In this document: one piece after another, positions 45,204-53,566 of the stretch
Position numbering within the stretch: the stretch's first letter is position 1
How the letters are laid out: each line of letters begins with the position of its first letter
Program-made: the position numbers and the translations under genes
The notes under the pieces: generated by a model
What the model saw: the letters and a program-made list of their open reading frames with translations, nothing else
What the model was told of the DNA's origin: nothing
Databases searched by the model: none
DNA from: an uncultured Bacteroidia bacterium
GTDB lineage: Bacteria; Bacteroidota; Bacteroidia; Bacteroidales; UBA932
Assembly: GCA_902801205.1 (NCBI GenBank)
Contig: CADCHE010000006.1
Location: 62,001-126,000, forward strand
Reading direction: 5' to 3'
Length of the DNA stretch: 64,000 nucleotides

Positions 45204-45211
45204 CAAAAATA
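45204..45211 (-). promoter_or_regulatory. Candidate -7 box for the short minus transcript
   Basis: TATTTTTG on the minus strand within a very AT-rich stretch. The low complexity around it weakens the call. Confidence 0.4.
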
Positions 45212-45317
45212 AATTTTTCTTTTTTCTAAAAAGGTTTTTTCAATTTTTTTCATCCTTTCCGTTTTTTCGCGGCATTTTTGCTCCGCCGGCGGCCGGACCG
45301 CCTGGCAATAACGAAAC

Positions 45318-46916
45318 ATGCTGATACATATCCACAGTGCGAAATGCGTCGGGATCGACGCGCAGCCGGTCACGGTCGAGGTCGACGTGACGCGCGGCAT
45401 CGGCATCCACCTCGTCGGGTTGGCCGACGTCGCGGTGAAAGAAAGCCTTTTGCGGACGGTGACAGCCCTTCAGGCTCTGGGATTCCATATCCCCGGGCGG
45501 AAGATTGTCATCAACCTTGCTCCGGCGGACATGCACAAGAACGGCGGCGGGTACGACCTGCCGATTGCCTTGGGCATCCTGGCCGCCTCTGGTCAGAAGG
45601 AACTGCCCGGACTGGAGAAATACTTGATCATGGGAGAGTTGGGCTTGGACGGCAGTGTTCGGCCCGTGCCCGGCGCGATCTCCTTCCTGGACCTGGCGGA
45701 GGAGATGGCACTGGACGGTTGCCTGCTGCCCGAGGCATCGGCCTGGGAAGCGGCTGAATGCGGCGGGCCGCCCGTGTTCGGCGTAACAAGCCTGCTCGAT
45801 GCCGTCCGCATCCTGGACGGGGAGCCGGGCTATGAAGACTTCCGTATCGACGGCCGGCGGATTCCGGATCAGGAAATGCGGGGGACGGTCTCTGCGAACC
45901 GGCGTTCCGACATCATGGATTTTTCACAGATCATCGGCCAGGAGGGAGCGAAGCGCGGGTTGGAAATCGCAGCCGCCGGCGGACACAATGTCATCATGGT
46001 CGGCCCGCCCGGGTCGGGGAAGAGTTCCCTGGCGAAGGCGATGTCCGGCATCCTCCCGCCGCTGACCCGCGAGGAGGCGATGATTACCAGCAAGATCTAT
46101 TCCGTCGCCGGTTCGGGGGACCTGAGGCGCGGATTGCTGCGCGACCGGCCGTTCCGAGCTCCGCATTACAGCGCTTCCATGGCGGCCGTCATCGGAGGCG
46201 GCGCCGGCGGGGAGATCCGCCCCGGGGAGGTGACCCTGGCCCAGAACGGTATCCTCTTCCTCGACGAGTTCGGCCAGATTCCGAAGGCGGTGCTGGAGGC
46301 GCTGCGCGGGCCGATGGAAGACCGGACGGTGACGATTTCCCGCATGCGGGCAAAAGTGTCGTTCCCTGCTTCGTTCATGCTGGTGGCCGCCTCCAATCCT
46401 TGTCCGTGCGGGTATTACGGCGAAGGAGACCGGTGTAACTGCACCCCCGCGCAGCGGGCCCGTTATATGGCCCATCTCTCCGGCCCTGTCATGGATCGCA
46501 TCGACCTGCAGATCCTCGTCCATTCGCTGCCTGCGTCGCAGCTGGTGGCGCGTCCGGACAGGACGGCGGAGCGGGAAACGAGTGCGCAGGTTGCGGAGCG
46601 TGTCGCCCGGGCCCGGGAAATCCAGCAGCGCCGTTTCGCGGGTTCTGGCATCTTCACAAATGCGGAAATGCCTGCGCGCCTGATTGAACGGTATTGTCAG
46701 TTGTCCGGGGAATGCCGCGAATTGCTGGAACGGATCCTCTCCCAGATGGGACTCTCCGCCCGGGCCTACTCCCGCATCCTGAAAGTGTCCCGTACCATCG
46801 CCGACCTGGAGTCCGTTTCGGCCGGCGGAGACGGGTCGCTGAACCTGCAGCCCCGCCATTTGCTCGAGGCCGCCTCGTACCGTTTCCTGGACCGCAAGGA
46901 TCTGCTGGAGACGTAG
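45318..46916 (+). CDS. YifB/ComM-family Mg-chelatase-like AAA+ ATPase
   Basis: The 532-residue protein has an N-terminal ChlI/Lon-protease-like domain (about 1-165), an AAA+ domain with Walker A GPPGSGKSS and Walker B ILFLDEF, a Cys-rich insert (NPCPCGYYGEGDRCNC) and the C-terminal Mg-chelatase helical domain. ComM in Haemophilus and Vibrio is a helicase that aids branch migration during natural transformation; homologues occur in many bacteria without known competence. Three bases separate its stop from that of the converging lipoprotein gene. Confidence 0.93.
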   Translation: MLIHIHSAKCVGIDAQPVTVEVDVTRGIGIHLVGLADVAVKESLLRTVTALQALGFHIPGRKIVINLAPADMHKNGGGYDLPIALGILAASGQKELPGLEKYLIMGELGLDGSVRPVPGAISFLDLAEEMALDGCLLPEASAWEAAECGGPPVFGVTSLLDAVRILDGEPGYEDFRIDGRRIPDQEMRGTVSANRRSDIMDFSQIIGQEGAKRGLEIAAAGGHNVIMVGPPGSGKSSLAKAMSGILPPLTREEAMITSKIYSVAGSGDLRRGLLRDRPFRAPHYSASMAAVIGGGAGGEIRPGEVTLAQNGILFLDEFGQIPKAVLEALRGPMEDRTVTISRMRAKVSFPASFMLVAASNPCPCGYYGEGDRCNCTPAQRARYMAHLSGPVMDRIDLQILVHSLPASQLVARPDRTAERETSAQVAERVARAREIQQRRFAGSGIFTNAEMPARLIERYCQLSGECRELLERILSQMGLSARAYSRILKVSRTIADLESVSAGGDGSLNLQPRHLLEAASYRFLDRKDLLET

Positions 46917-46919
46917 TCT

Positions 46920-48437
46920 TTACTTTTTCGTGATTTTCAGCGGGTTCCACTTGGTGTTCCAACGCCCCCAGGAGGAATTCCCCTGCTCGTCGAGACCGTA
47001 CGCATAGGCGATGAACTGCTGCTTGTTCACGTCGATGTGCCCCTGTGCATCGCCGCTGATGCCGATGTTGTGCAGTCCGCCGCCGAGTCTCCCCGTCAGT
47101 TTCTTGTACTTCTGGAAGGTCTTTCCGTCAGAGGAAATCCAGATCTGGATGAAGGAGGATTTGCTCATCCGCTGGGCCGTGTGGATGGCGATGAATTTCT
47201 TCATTTCGTCGCAGTACTTCACGTCGCAGTGGTCTGCACCCGTGAGGCCCTGTTTGTTGATGGCGGTGCCGTGGTGCGTAAGTTTCGCCGGCCAGAGCGG
47301 ATCGTCGGCCGGGGCGGTCGATACCCGGGTGGTCTCCACTGTTTCGTTCCAGGAATAGTAGACGTACAAAGTCCCGTCCACGACCACCATGCTCGGCTCG
47401 CCGACTCCCCATCTCTCCTTGGCGCCGGTGTAGGTGACGATCGGCTGGACGTTGCTTCCGCCCCAGCCTTCGCCGTTCCATTTCTCCCACGGACCGCGGG
47501 GCGACTTGCTCCGGGCCATGTAGAGGTGGTTTTCCACGCCGCCGGTGTGTTCGGTGGAGGTGTAGCCCAGATAGTAATAGTCGCCGATCTTGATGGCACC
47601 CGGGTCGCAGCAGGACAGTTCGTCCCGGCTCCCGTGCGTGGGCTTGAGCACCATTTCCTCGGGCGTCCAGGTCCTGCCGCCGTCCGTGCTGTGCTGGTAG
47701 GAGACCTGGTCCCAGTAGGTGCCGTTGATGTCCTCCGCCTTTTCCAACATCAGGATCACTTCAGGCGCCCCTTCGACGGGCGCCCCGTTCTGGTAGCCCT
47801 GCAGCTTGTATTCCGGCAGGTCGAGCGTGCGCGGGGCGAACCAGACGCCGGCCTTGGACGTTCCTTCGTTCAGGAGCAACAGGTAACGGCCGGCGGGAAC
47901 CTTCCCGTCTTCCTTCGCCAGCATGTTCCAGGCGTTGTCCTGCATCTCCGTCACCCTCCGGTGGAGCAGCGGCTCCCCCTGGAGGGTCTTTTCGTAGGAA
48001 TCCTCCCAGCGGTAGAGGGCCATCGTCATGGCTTCGGTGCCGTTGGTGCCCCATGTCGGGCAGCAGGCCTGCAGGCTGCAGAAAGGTTCTTTGGACGTGA
48101 ATGCCAGTCCGACCGCCGTATTGGCCAGGAACAGGGGGGTGTGGTTCTCCGTGGAAGCGAGCCGTTTGCCGAAGTCTTCGGCGTACGTCGATCCGGCGGC
48201 AGCGAACCAGGCGTCGATGGAGCCGTCGTCATTGATGATGATCGACGGGCCGTACCGGTACGTCCCGGCCGTATAGATATCCCATCCTTCTTCCGCGGTG
48301 ATGGTGTATTCCGCCGGCTTGTCGCCAGGTTCCTCCTGCTCCTTGCCGCCTTCGGCGGGCTGCTCTTTCCCGCCGCAGGCGGAGAGTGTCAAGACGGCCG
48401 CGAAGCAGGCGGCCCAGAACAAACGGTTTGTCTTCAT
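46920..48437 (-). CDS. Secreted beta-propeller lipoprotein, sugar-hydrolase-like
   Basis: The 505-residue protein has a lipobox with Cys21 (TLSAC) followed by a Gly/Glu-rich spacer. The body has Trp/Tyr/Asp-rich repeats typical of five-bladed or sialidase-like propellers: GPSIIINDDGSIDAWF, STDGGRTWTPEE (an Asp-box-like motif) and GEPSMVVVDGTLYVYYS. Glycoside hydrolases and phosphorylases of GH43/GH130 type look like this, but I cannot assign a family or catalytic residues. It is probably anchored in the outer membrane. It starts 17 bases after tsaE, so it seems attached to the TPR-envC-tsaE operon. Confidence 0.75.
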   Translation of the reverse strand: MKTNRLFWAACFAAVLTLSACGGKEQPAEGGKEQEEPGDKPAEYTITAEEGWDIYTAGTYRYGPSIIINDDGSIDAWFAAAGSTYAEDFGKRLASTENHTPLFLANTAVGLAFTSKEPFCSLQACCPTWGTNGTEAMTMALYRWEDSYEKTLQGEPLLHRRVTEMQDNAWNMLAKEDGKVPAGRYLLLLNEGTSKAGVWFAPRTLDLPEYKLQGYQNGAPVEGAPEVILMLEKAEDINGTYWDQVSYQHSTDGGRTWTPEEMVLKPTHGSRDELSCCDPGAIKIGDYYYLGYTSTEHTGGVENHLYMARSKSPRGPWEKWNGEGWGGSNVQPIVTYTGAKERWGVGEPSMVVVDGTLYVYYSWNETVETTRVSTAPADDPLWPAKLTHHGTAINKQGLTGADHCDVKYCDEMKKFIAIHTAQRMSKSSFIQIWISSDGKTFQKYKKLTGRLGGGLHNIGISGDAQGHIDVNKQQFIAYAYGLDEQGNSSWGRWNTKWNPLKITKK

Positions 48438-48454
48438 GTCGTTTTCAGCTTTAT

Positions 48455-48883
48455 CTATTCATCTTCCCAAGTAAGGACGCGCGTGCCGTCTTCCTTCACG
48501 GCGATGTCCACGTGGAGCGTATCTTCCGGCAGGAGCTCCGCGACATTCTCAGGCCACTCCATCAGGCAGAGGCAGCCGCTGTCCAGATAGTCGTACAGCC
48601 CGATGTCGAGCGCTTCTTCCAGCCGGGTAATCCGGTAGAAATCAAAGTGGAAGAGCGGCTCTCCGTCGGCGGTGCGGTATTCGTTGACGATGGCGAACGT
48701 GGGGGAACTGACGGCGTCTTCGCGGACGCCTTTCGCACGGCAGAGGGCTGCCGTGAACGTGGTTTTCCCGGCGCCCATCGGGGCGTGGAAGGCGATGAGC
48801 CGGTGCCTGTCCGTCTCTTTCAGGAAACGGCGAGCGGCGGCATCGATCTCTTCCAGCCGGGGGATTTCTATGCAGTGTTTCAT
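48455..48883 (-). CDS. tsaE: tRNA threonylcarbamoyladenosine biosynthesis ATPase TsaE
   Basis: The 142-residue P-loop ATPase has Walker A APMGAGKTTF, SSPTFAIVNEY and LMEWPENV, the family signature. With TsaB, TsaC and TsaD it makes t6A at position 37 of ANN-decoding tRNAs. It begins nine bases after the envC-like stop. Length is normal. Confidence 0.95.
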   Translation of the reverse strand: MKHCIEIPRLEEIDAAARRFLKETDRHRLIAFHAPMGAGKTTFTAALCRAKGVREDAVSSPTFAIVNEYRTADGEPLFHFDFYRITRLEEALDIGLYDYLDSGCLCLMEWPENVAELLPEDTLHVDIAVKEDGTRVLTWEDE

Positions 48884-48892
48884 GGGATGTGT

Positions 48893-50095
48893 TCAAGGAC
48901 GGAGCCAGGTCTCCGGGTTTTGGGGTTCGCGGCCGGCCCAGATCTGGAAATGCAGTTGGGTTTCACCCTGGACGGTCTCCACCGTGCCGAGCCGCTGGCC
49001 GGTCTTCACCTTGTCCCCGGCCTTCACGGCGATGTCTCCGAGCTTGCAGTAGAGCGTGAAGTAGTTCCCGTGCTGGACGAGGATGCACTTGTTGTAGCCG
49101 GGCATCACGACGATCTGCTTCACGACACCGTCGAAGACAGATTTGACAGCAGTCTGCGGGGCCAGGGCCAGGGTGATGCCGTTGTTGAACGGCAGCTTGA
49201 CCTTCGTGAAAACGGGGTGGTAGTGCTGCCCGAAGCGGTCGACGACCGGCCCTTCCGCCGGCCAGGGCAGTTTGCCCTTGTTGGCGGCGAACTCCTTGTC
49301 GAGGGTATAGTCGATCTTCTGCTTGGGCTTGGTCTTTCCACCGGTTTCCTTCGCCGTGCCGGCTGTGGCGTTGCGGATGAGCCGTTCGATCTCGCGGTTG
49401 AGGGCTTCCACTTCACTCCGCTTCTTGTTCAGCTGCTGCTGGTATTTCTTCTTGTCGCGCCCGAGCCGGTCGACGAGTTCTTTCGATTCCTTCTCTTCCG
49501 CCTGGATCCTGGCCATCTCGGCGACCCGTTCGCTGCGGAGCGCCTCCGCCTCTTTCTTCAGGTTCGAGAGCTGCTCCTGTTCGGCCTCCAGCTGCTCCTT
49601 GGCCGCCGCGATCTTTTTGGCCTGTCCGTTCATCTCCTTGGAAAGGTCGCGCAGGTAACCGTAGCGGCGGAAGCTCTGGGCAACGTCTTCACTGGCCAGG
49701 ATGTACATGTACCAGATCTTCGGGTTGCGGTTCTTGTAGGCGCCGCGGACCAGGCGGCCATAGTAGGTGGTGAGGGTGTCGAGCCGCCGGGTGATGGCCG
49801 TGATCTCCTGCTGCTTCTCGTCGATGGCGCGGTTGTAGACGGCTATTTTCCGGTCGCTCTCTTCGACCAGCTCCTTTCGCGAAGCGACCTTCTTGCGGAT
49901 GAGGCTGAGCCGCCCCACGGCACTTTCGCTTTCCTTGGCAGCCGCTCGGAGCTGTCCGTCGAGGATTGCGATCTCCTTCTCCAGCCGGGCTTTCTTGTTT
50001 TCCTGTTCCTTCAGGTTCTGGGCGGCTGCGCCGCCGGCCAGGAGCAGGAGCGCCAGGCCGCAGGTCAGCCACCTATGGAGCATGCGCGGGTTCAT
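48893..50095 (-). CDS. EnvC-like murein hydrolase activator (M23 domain)
   Basis: The 400-residue protein has a signal peptide (cut near AAAQN), a long two-part coiled coil (about 30-260) and a C-terminal LytM/M23 domain. Of the zinc-binding motifs, HxxxD is replaced by FNNGITLAL and the HxH appears as LHFQ, so the domain is most likely inactive, as in EnvC and NlpD, which activate amidases at the division site. Its start overlaps the TPR gene stop (ATGA). Confidence 0.9.
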   Translation of the reverse strand: MNPRMLHRWLTCGLALLLLAGGAAAQNLKEQENKKARLEKEIAILDGQLRAAAKESESAVGRLSLIRKKVASRKELVEESDRKIAVYNRAIDEKQQEITAITRRLDTLTTYYGRLVRGAYKNRNPKIWYMYILASEDVAQSFRRYGYLRDLSKEMNGQAKKIAAAKEQLEAEQEQLSNLKKEAEALRSERVAEMARIQAEEKESKELVDRLGRDKKKYQQQLNKKRSEVEALNREIERLIRNATAGTAKETGGKTKPKQKIDYTLDKEFAANKGKLPWPAEGPVVDRFGQHYHPVFTKVKLPFNNGITLALAPQTAVKSVFDGVVKQIVVMPGYNKCILVQHGNYFTLYCKLGDIAVKAGDKVKTGQRLGTVETVQGETQLHFQIWAGREPQNPETWLRP

Positions 50096-51780
50096 TCCTT
50101 TCCTTCTTTGCTGCGGAGTTCCGCCTGGTTCCGGTAGACTTTGGCGAGGTCCTCTTCACCGAGCGCCTTGAGGACGGCCGCATAGTGGGCCAGGCAGGTG
50201 GCGCTCTCCTTCCCGCCGTAGAGCATTGCGTGCTTGAAGTAAGCCTTGGCCTCGGAGGATCTGCCCATCAGGTGCAGGATCCAGCCGATCGTGTCGAGGT
50301 ACGTGGGGTTGTCCGGCTCCTGTTCGACGGTCTTGCGGCTCATCTTGAGGGCTTTCTCGAGCTGCTTGCCTTTCAGCGAGAGGTAGTAGGCGTAGTTGTT
50401 CAGGGCCGGGGCGTAGTCCGGATCGATCTTGAGCACCTTCTTGTAGTACTTGAAGGCCTCCTTGTCGTCGCCCCGCTGGTAGAGGATGTCCCCGATGGTG
50501 GAAAGCGTCGCCACCTTCGTCTGCCGGTCGTCGCCGAAGCGGTCCAGGATCGCCTGGCAGTTGGCCAGGAGCCCGTCTTCGTCCTGCCGGTTGTAAAGGA
50601 CGGCATTCTTCAGTTCGTAGAAGGCGTATTCCCTGGGGAAGCGGGCGATGGCCGAGTCGCACTGCGCGGCCGCGTCGTCCAGGCGCCCGTTGTAGGCGAG
50701 TGTCTGGATCCAGGTGAGCCGGGCACCGGGGCTGTCCGGGTGCAAGTCCTTGTTCCGGCCGAACACCTCGATGGCTTTCTCGCCCCGTCCCGTGGAGTTG
50801 TAGTAGGCGCCGGCCGTGCTCACGATGGCGCTGTCGGCCGGGTGCAGGGTGACGGCGGTGCCGATCAGGGAATCCAGCTGCGGACGGAAGGTCTGCAGGA
50901 AAGCGGCATCCTCCTGGCTGAAGACCAGGCCGAGCAGCCGTCCCAGGTATTGCGACTTGTAGCCGGCGGGAATGTCGGCGTTGCCGACGAACGTGTCCAG
51001 CGTGCTGAAATAGCCGGGGAAGTCCCTCCGGATGCGGCAGCTCTCCGCCAGCCCCAGCAGGGCGGGAGAGTAGTCGGGCTGCAGGGCGAGCGCCTGTTCG
51101 TAGTAGGAACGCGCCAGCGAGTCCTTCGCCTGGCTCATCACGTGGTCGCCCATCCGGGTGAGGATGACGGGGGAGGGATTCGATTCATTGTAGTCGGCGA
51201 GAACCTGCAGCGCCTCGTCCGCCTTGTAATCCTGCATCAGCAGGTCGTAGCGGGTGGAGGTGACGGCTTCGTTCTTGCCGTAGAGCGTCTCGATCTGGTC
51301 CATCGCCTCGAGGGCCCTGTCGTTGCGTTTCAGCTTGAGATACAGGTTGACGAGGTTGAACCAGAGGTCGTTCCGGTCCGGGAAATCCTTCAGCAGCTGC
51401 TCGTACGTTTCGACCGTCTTCTCGTCCTTCCCGTCCATGGAATAGGCGACGGCCAGGGCGTCGCGGTACCAGAAGTTGCCGGGGTCGATCGCGGCCGCAC
51501 GGGCAAAATGCTCCTGCGCGGCGGCGAAACGCTTCGTCCCCAGTTCGATGACGGCCAGGTAGTAGAGGGCCGCGTCGTTGTCAGGCTGGCGGGACAGTTC
51601 GGTCAGGATCTTCTCGGCCGTCCTGTAATCGCCCAGGTCCATGGCGGTCCGCGCATCGATCAGCCTCCCTTCCCGGGCTTTCTTCTCCTGTGCCGTCTGG
51701 GCGGAGAGACTGCCTGCAGCCAGCAGGAGTGCGAGCGCCGCGACGACGATTCTTCGTATCAATGCCATATTTCTCTTCAT
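50092..51780 (-). CDS. TPR-repeat secreted protein
   Basis: The 562-residue protein begins at ATG 51780 behind a clear promoter; an upstream in-frame TTG overlaps the promoter box. A signal peptide (cut near SLSAQ) is followed by about ten or more TPR repeats through most of the length, for example PDYAPALNNYAYYLSLKGKQ near the C-terminus. Such proteins act as scaffolds in the periplasm or at the outer membrane. Translational overlap with the EnvC-like gene suggests a role in cell-wall work or division. Confidence 0.88.
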   Translation of the reverse strand: MKRNMALIRRIVVAALALLLAAGSLSAQTAQEKKAREGRLIDARTAMDLGDYRTAEKILTELSRQPDNDAALYYLAVIELGTKRFAAAQEHFARAAAIDPGNFWYRDALAVAYSMDGKDEKTVETYEQLLKDFPDRNDLWFNLVNLYLKLKRNDRALEAMDQIETLYGKNEAVTSTRYDLLMQDYKADEALQVLADYNESNPSPVILTRMGDHVMSQAKDSLARSYYEQALALQPDYSPALLGLAESCRIRRDFPGYFSTLDTFVGNADIPAGYKSQYLGRLLGLVFSQEDAAFLQTFRPQLDSLIGTAVTLHPADSAIVSTAGAYYNSTGRGEKAIEVFGRNKDLHPDSPGARLTWIQTLAYNGRLDDAAAQCDSAIARFPREYAFYELKNAVLYNRQDEDGLLANCQAILDRFGDDRQTKVATLSTIGDILYQRGDDKEAFKYYKKVLKIDPDYAPALNNYAYYLSLKGKQLEKALKMSRKTVEQEPDNPTYLDTIGWILHLMGRSSEAKAYFKHAMLYGGKESATCLAHYAAVLKALGEEDLAKVYRNQAELRSKEGKE

Positions 51781-51798
51781 GATCCGGAAGGCTTCTTG

Positions 51799-51806
51799 CA
51801 AAAATA
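51799..51806 (-). promoter_or_regulatory. Candidate -7 box for TPR-envC-tsaE operon
   Basis: TATTTTTG on the minus strand, 18 bases before the ATG at 51780, back to back with the promoter of the lyase gene. Confidence 0.6.
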
Positions 51807-51839
51807 GTACATTTCCGGCAAATCCGTAGAAAGAATCGT

Positions 51840-51847
51840 TATATTTG
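51840..51847 (+). promoter_or_regulatory. Candidate -7 box for the tryptophanase-family gene
   Basis: TATATTTG, 26 bases before ATG 51874. The leader would be about 20 bases, too short to hold the TnaC-type leader peptide that regulates enteric tnaA. Confidence 0.65.
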
Positions 51848-51873
51848 TGGAACGAACTTTATACAAATCGCTT

Positions 51874-53325
51874 ATGTCAAACGTCAGATTTTATCAGCGC
51901 GAAGAGCAGGTGCCGCTCGAGATGCACAAGGTCCGCGTCGTACAGAAACTGTTCCTGCTTCCGGTGGAGGAACGCCTCAAGAAGATCCAGGAGGCCGGCA
52001 ACAACACCTTCCTCCTGCAGAACAAGGATATCTACATGGACATGATCACCGACTCCGGAGTCAACGGCATGTCCGACCGGCAGGTGGCCGCGATGAGCGT
52101 GGCCGATGATTCCTATGCCGGCAGCGAGACGTTCAACCGCGTCAAGGCGGCCGTTTACGAGGTGTTCGGCACCGAGAACGTGCTGCCCGCCCACCAGGGC
52201 CGTGCGGCTGAGAACATCCTGGCGGAAGCGTATGTCAAGCCGGGCATGTATACGCTGATGAACTTCCACTTCACGACCACGAAGGCGCACATTACGCGCC
52301 TGGGCGGCGAAGTCATCGAGCTGGTGGACAAGAAGGGCCTGATCCCGCAGACGGACGACCCGTTCAAGGGCGATTTCGACCTCCGGCTCCTGCGCAAGAC
52401 CATCAAGGAGCTGGGGCCCGAGAAAGTGGCCTTCGTCCGCGTGGAGGCCGGCACCAACCTGATCGGCGGCCAGCCGGTCTCGCTGGAGAACATGCTCGCC
52501 GTCACCGACATCTGCCACGAGTTCGGCATCAGGAGCGTCCTCGACGCCTCCCTGCTGCAGGACAACGTCTATTTCATGAAGACCCGTGAGCCGCGCTGCA
52601 AGTACATGACCACCAAGGAGATCTATCATATCCTTGCCGACCGGTTCGACATCATCTACTTCTCCGCCCGCAAGCTCGGGTTCTCCCGCGGCGGCATCAT
52701 CACCGCGCACGACAAGCGCTTCACCGACGAGATGATGGAATTCGTCCCGCTCTACGAGGGCTTCCTGACCTACGGCGGCATGGAGGTGCGTTCGATGGAA
52801 GCGATGGCCGTCGGCCTGCTCGAGTCCCTCGACATGGAGTACATCAGCCAGGGACCGGAGTTCATCGCTTATCTGGTGGATGAGCTCGATAAGTACGGTG
52901 TGCCGGTGATCAAGCCCGCCGGCGGACTGGGCGCCCACCTGAACTGCTCCGAGATCGTGCCGGACATCCCGCACAACCAGTATCCGGCCGCGGCCGTCGG
53001 CGCCGCCCTGTACATCGCCAGCGGCATCCGCGGCATGGAGCGCGGGACCGTCAGCGAGCAGCGTGAGCCGGACGGCACCGAGCGCTACGCCGAACTGGAG
53101 CTCCAGCGCCTGGCGATGCCGCGCCGCGTGTTCACCCTGTCCCAGGTGAAATACTGCGCCGACCGCGTGAAGTGGCTGTATGACAACCGTTCCCTCATCG
53201 GCGGTCTGGAGTGGGTCGAGGAACCGAAGGTGCTCCGCTTCTTCTTCGGCCGCATGAAGGAGATCGGCTACTGGCAGGAAGACCTGGCCAAGAAGTTCCG
53301 CGAGGACTTCGGCGATTCGCTGTAG
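51874..53325 (+). CDS. Tryptophanase/tyrosine phenol-lyase family enzyme, divergent
   Basis: The 483-residue PLP-dependent beta-eliminating lyase would release pyruvate and ammonia from Trp, Tyr or another amino acid. Family landmarks are THQGR-like PAHQGRAAEN, GGQPVS, the PLP Lys267 (SARKLGF) and the PRRVFTLSQ tail. Two positions stand out. The Arg of the DATR motif (Arg217 in Citrobacter tyrosine phenol-lyase, near the PLP hydroxyl) is Leu227 in DASL. Arg390 in GMERG matches Arg381 of tyrosine phenol-lyase, whereas tryptophanases have a hydrophobic residue there. The protein is only loosely like the usual Bacteroides TnaA, so substrate is open. An upstream GTG overlaps the promoter box and was rejected. 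Confidence 0.85.
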   Translation: MSNVRFYQREEQVPLEMHKVRVVQKLFLLPVEERLKKIQEAGNNTFLLQNKDIYMDMITDSGVNGMSDRQVAAMSVADDSYAGSETFNRVKAAVYEVFGTENVLPAHQGRAAENILAEAYVKPGMYTLMNFHFTTTKAHITRLGGEVIELVDKKGLIPQTDDPFKGDFDLRLLRKTIKELGPEKVAFVRVEAGTNLIGGQPVSLENMLAVTDICHEFGIRSVLDASLLQDNVYFMKTREPRCKYMTTKEIYHILADRFDIIYFSARKLGFSRGGIITAHDKRFTDEMMEFVPLYEGFLTYGGMEVRSMEAMAVGLLESLDMEYISQGPEFIAYLVDELDKYGVPVIKPAGGLGAHLNCSEIVPDIPHNQYPAAAVGAALYIASGIRGMERGTVSEQREPDGTERYAELELQRLAMPRRVFTLSQVKYCADRVKWLYDNRSLIGGLEWVEEPKVLRFFFGRMKEIGYWQEDLAKKFREDFGDSL

Positions 53326-53393
53326 GCTTCCCCGCCGGCAACCTGCCCGTGAAGTCGGTATGGAAAAAGGAGACTAAAAAGTCAATATGACTT

Positions 53394-53413
53394 AGAGGTC
53401 ATCCTCTTTCTTT
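53394..53413 (+). terminator. Small terminator-like hairpin after the lyase gene
   Basis: AGAGG, loop TCAT, CCTCT, then TTCTTT, about 70 bases after the stop. The five-base stem is weak. Confidence 0.4.
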
Positions 53414-53431
53414 ATGTTGTTTCAAGTTCGC

Positions 53432-53551
53432 GGGCGGGTTGTCCTTCAAACCTTCCGCTTCGCTCCATCCCTCCCACCGCTTCGCGGCGGGCCCCTCCCG
53501 TTCACGAGGCCACGGGCGGCCACGGGTTTGCCAGGACAACCCGCCCCTTTT
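53432..53551. repeat. Large structured inverted repeat between two converging genes
   Basis: Arms GGGCGGGTTGTCCT (53432-53445) and AGGACAACCCGCCC (53533-53546) are perfect complements, extended inward by AAACC/GGTTT. Inside are a smaller GC-rich hairpin (53473-53491) and a tandem ten-base duplication (53508-53527). The right arm is followed by TTTT on the plus strand. It may be a terminator, a REP-like dispersed element or a structured RNA. Confidence 0.65.
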
Positions 53552-53566
53552 GTTCAGAGTGTCTCC

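Noticed and set aside
45024..45206. A 60-codon minus-strand protein gene
   Set aside because: Its start codon (TTG) lies inside the promoter box and its last part encodes the terminator stem. The protein-like stretches fall in different frames.
46920..48437. Assignment of the propeller lipoprotein to GH43, GH130 or sialidases
   Set aside because: The fold is suggested by repeats, but I could not place the catalytic acid residues of any one family.
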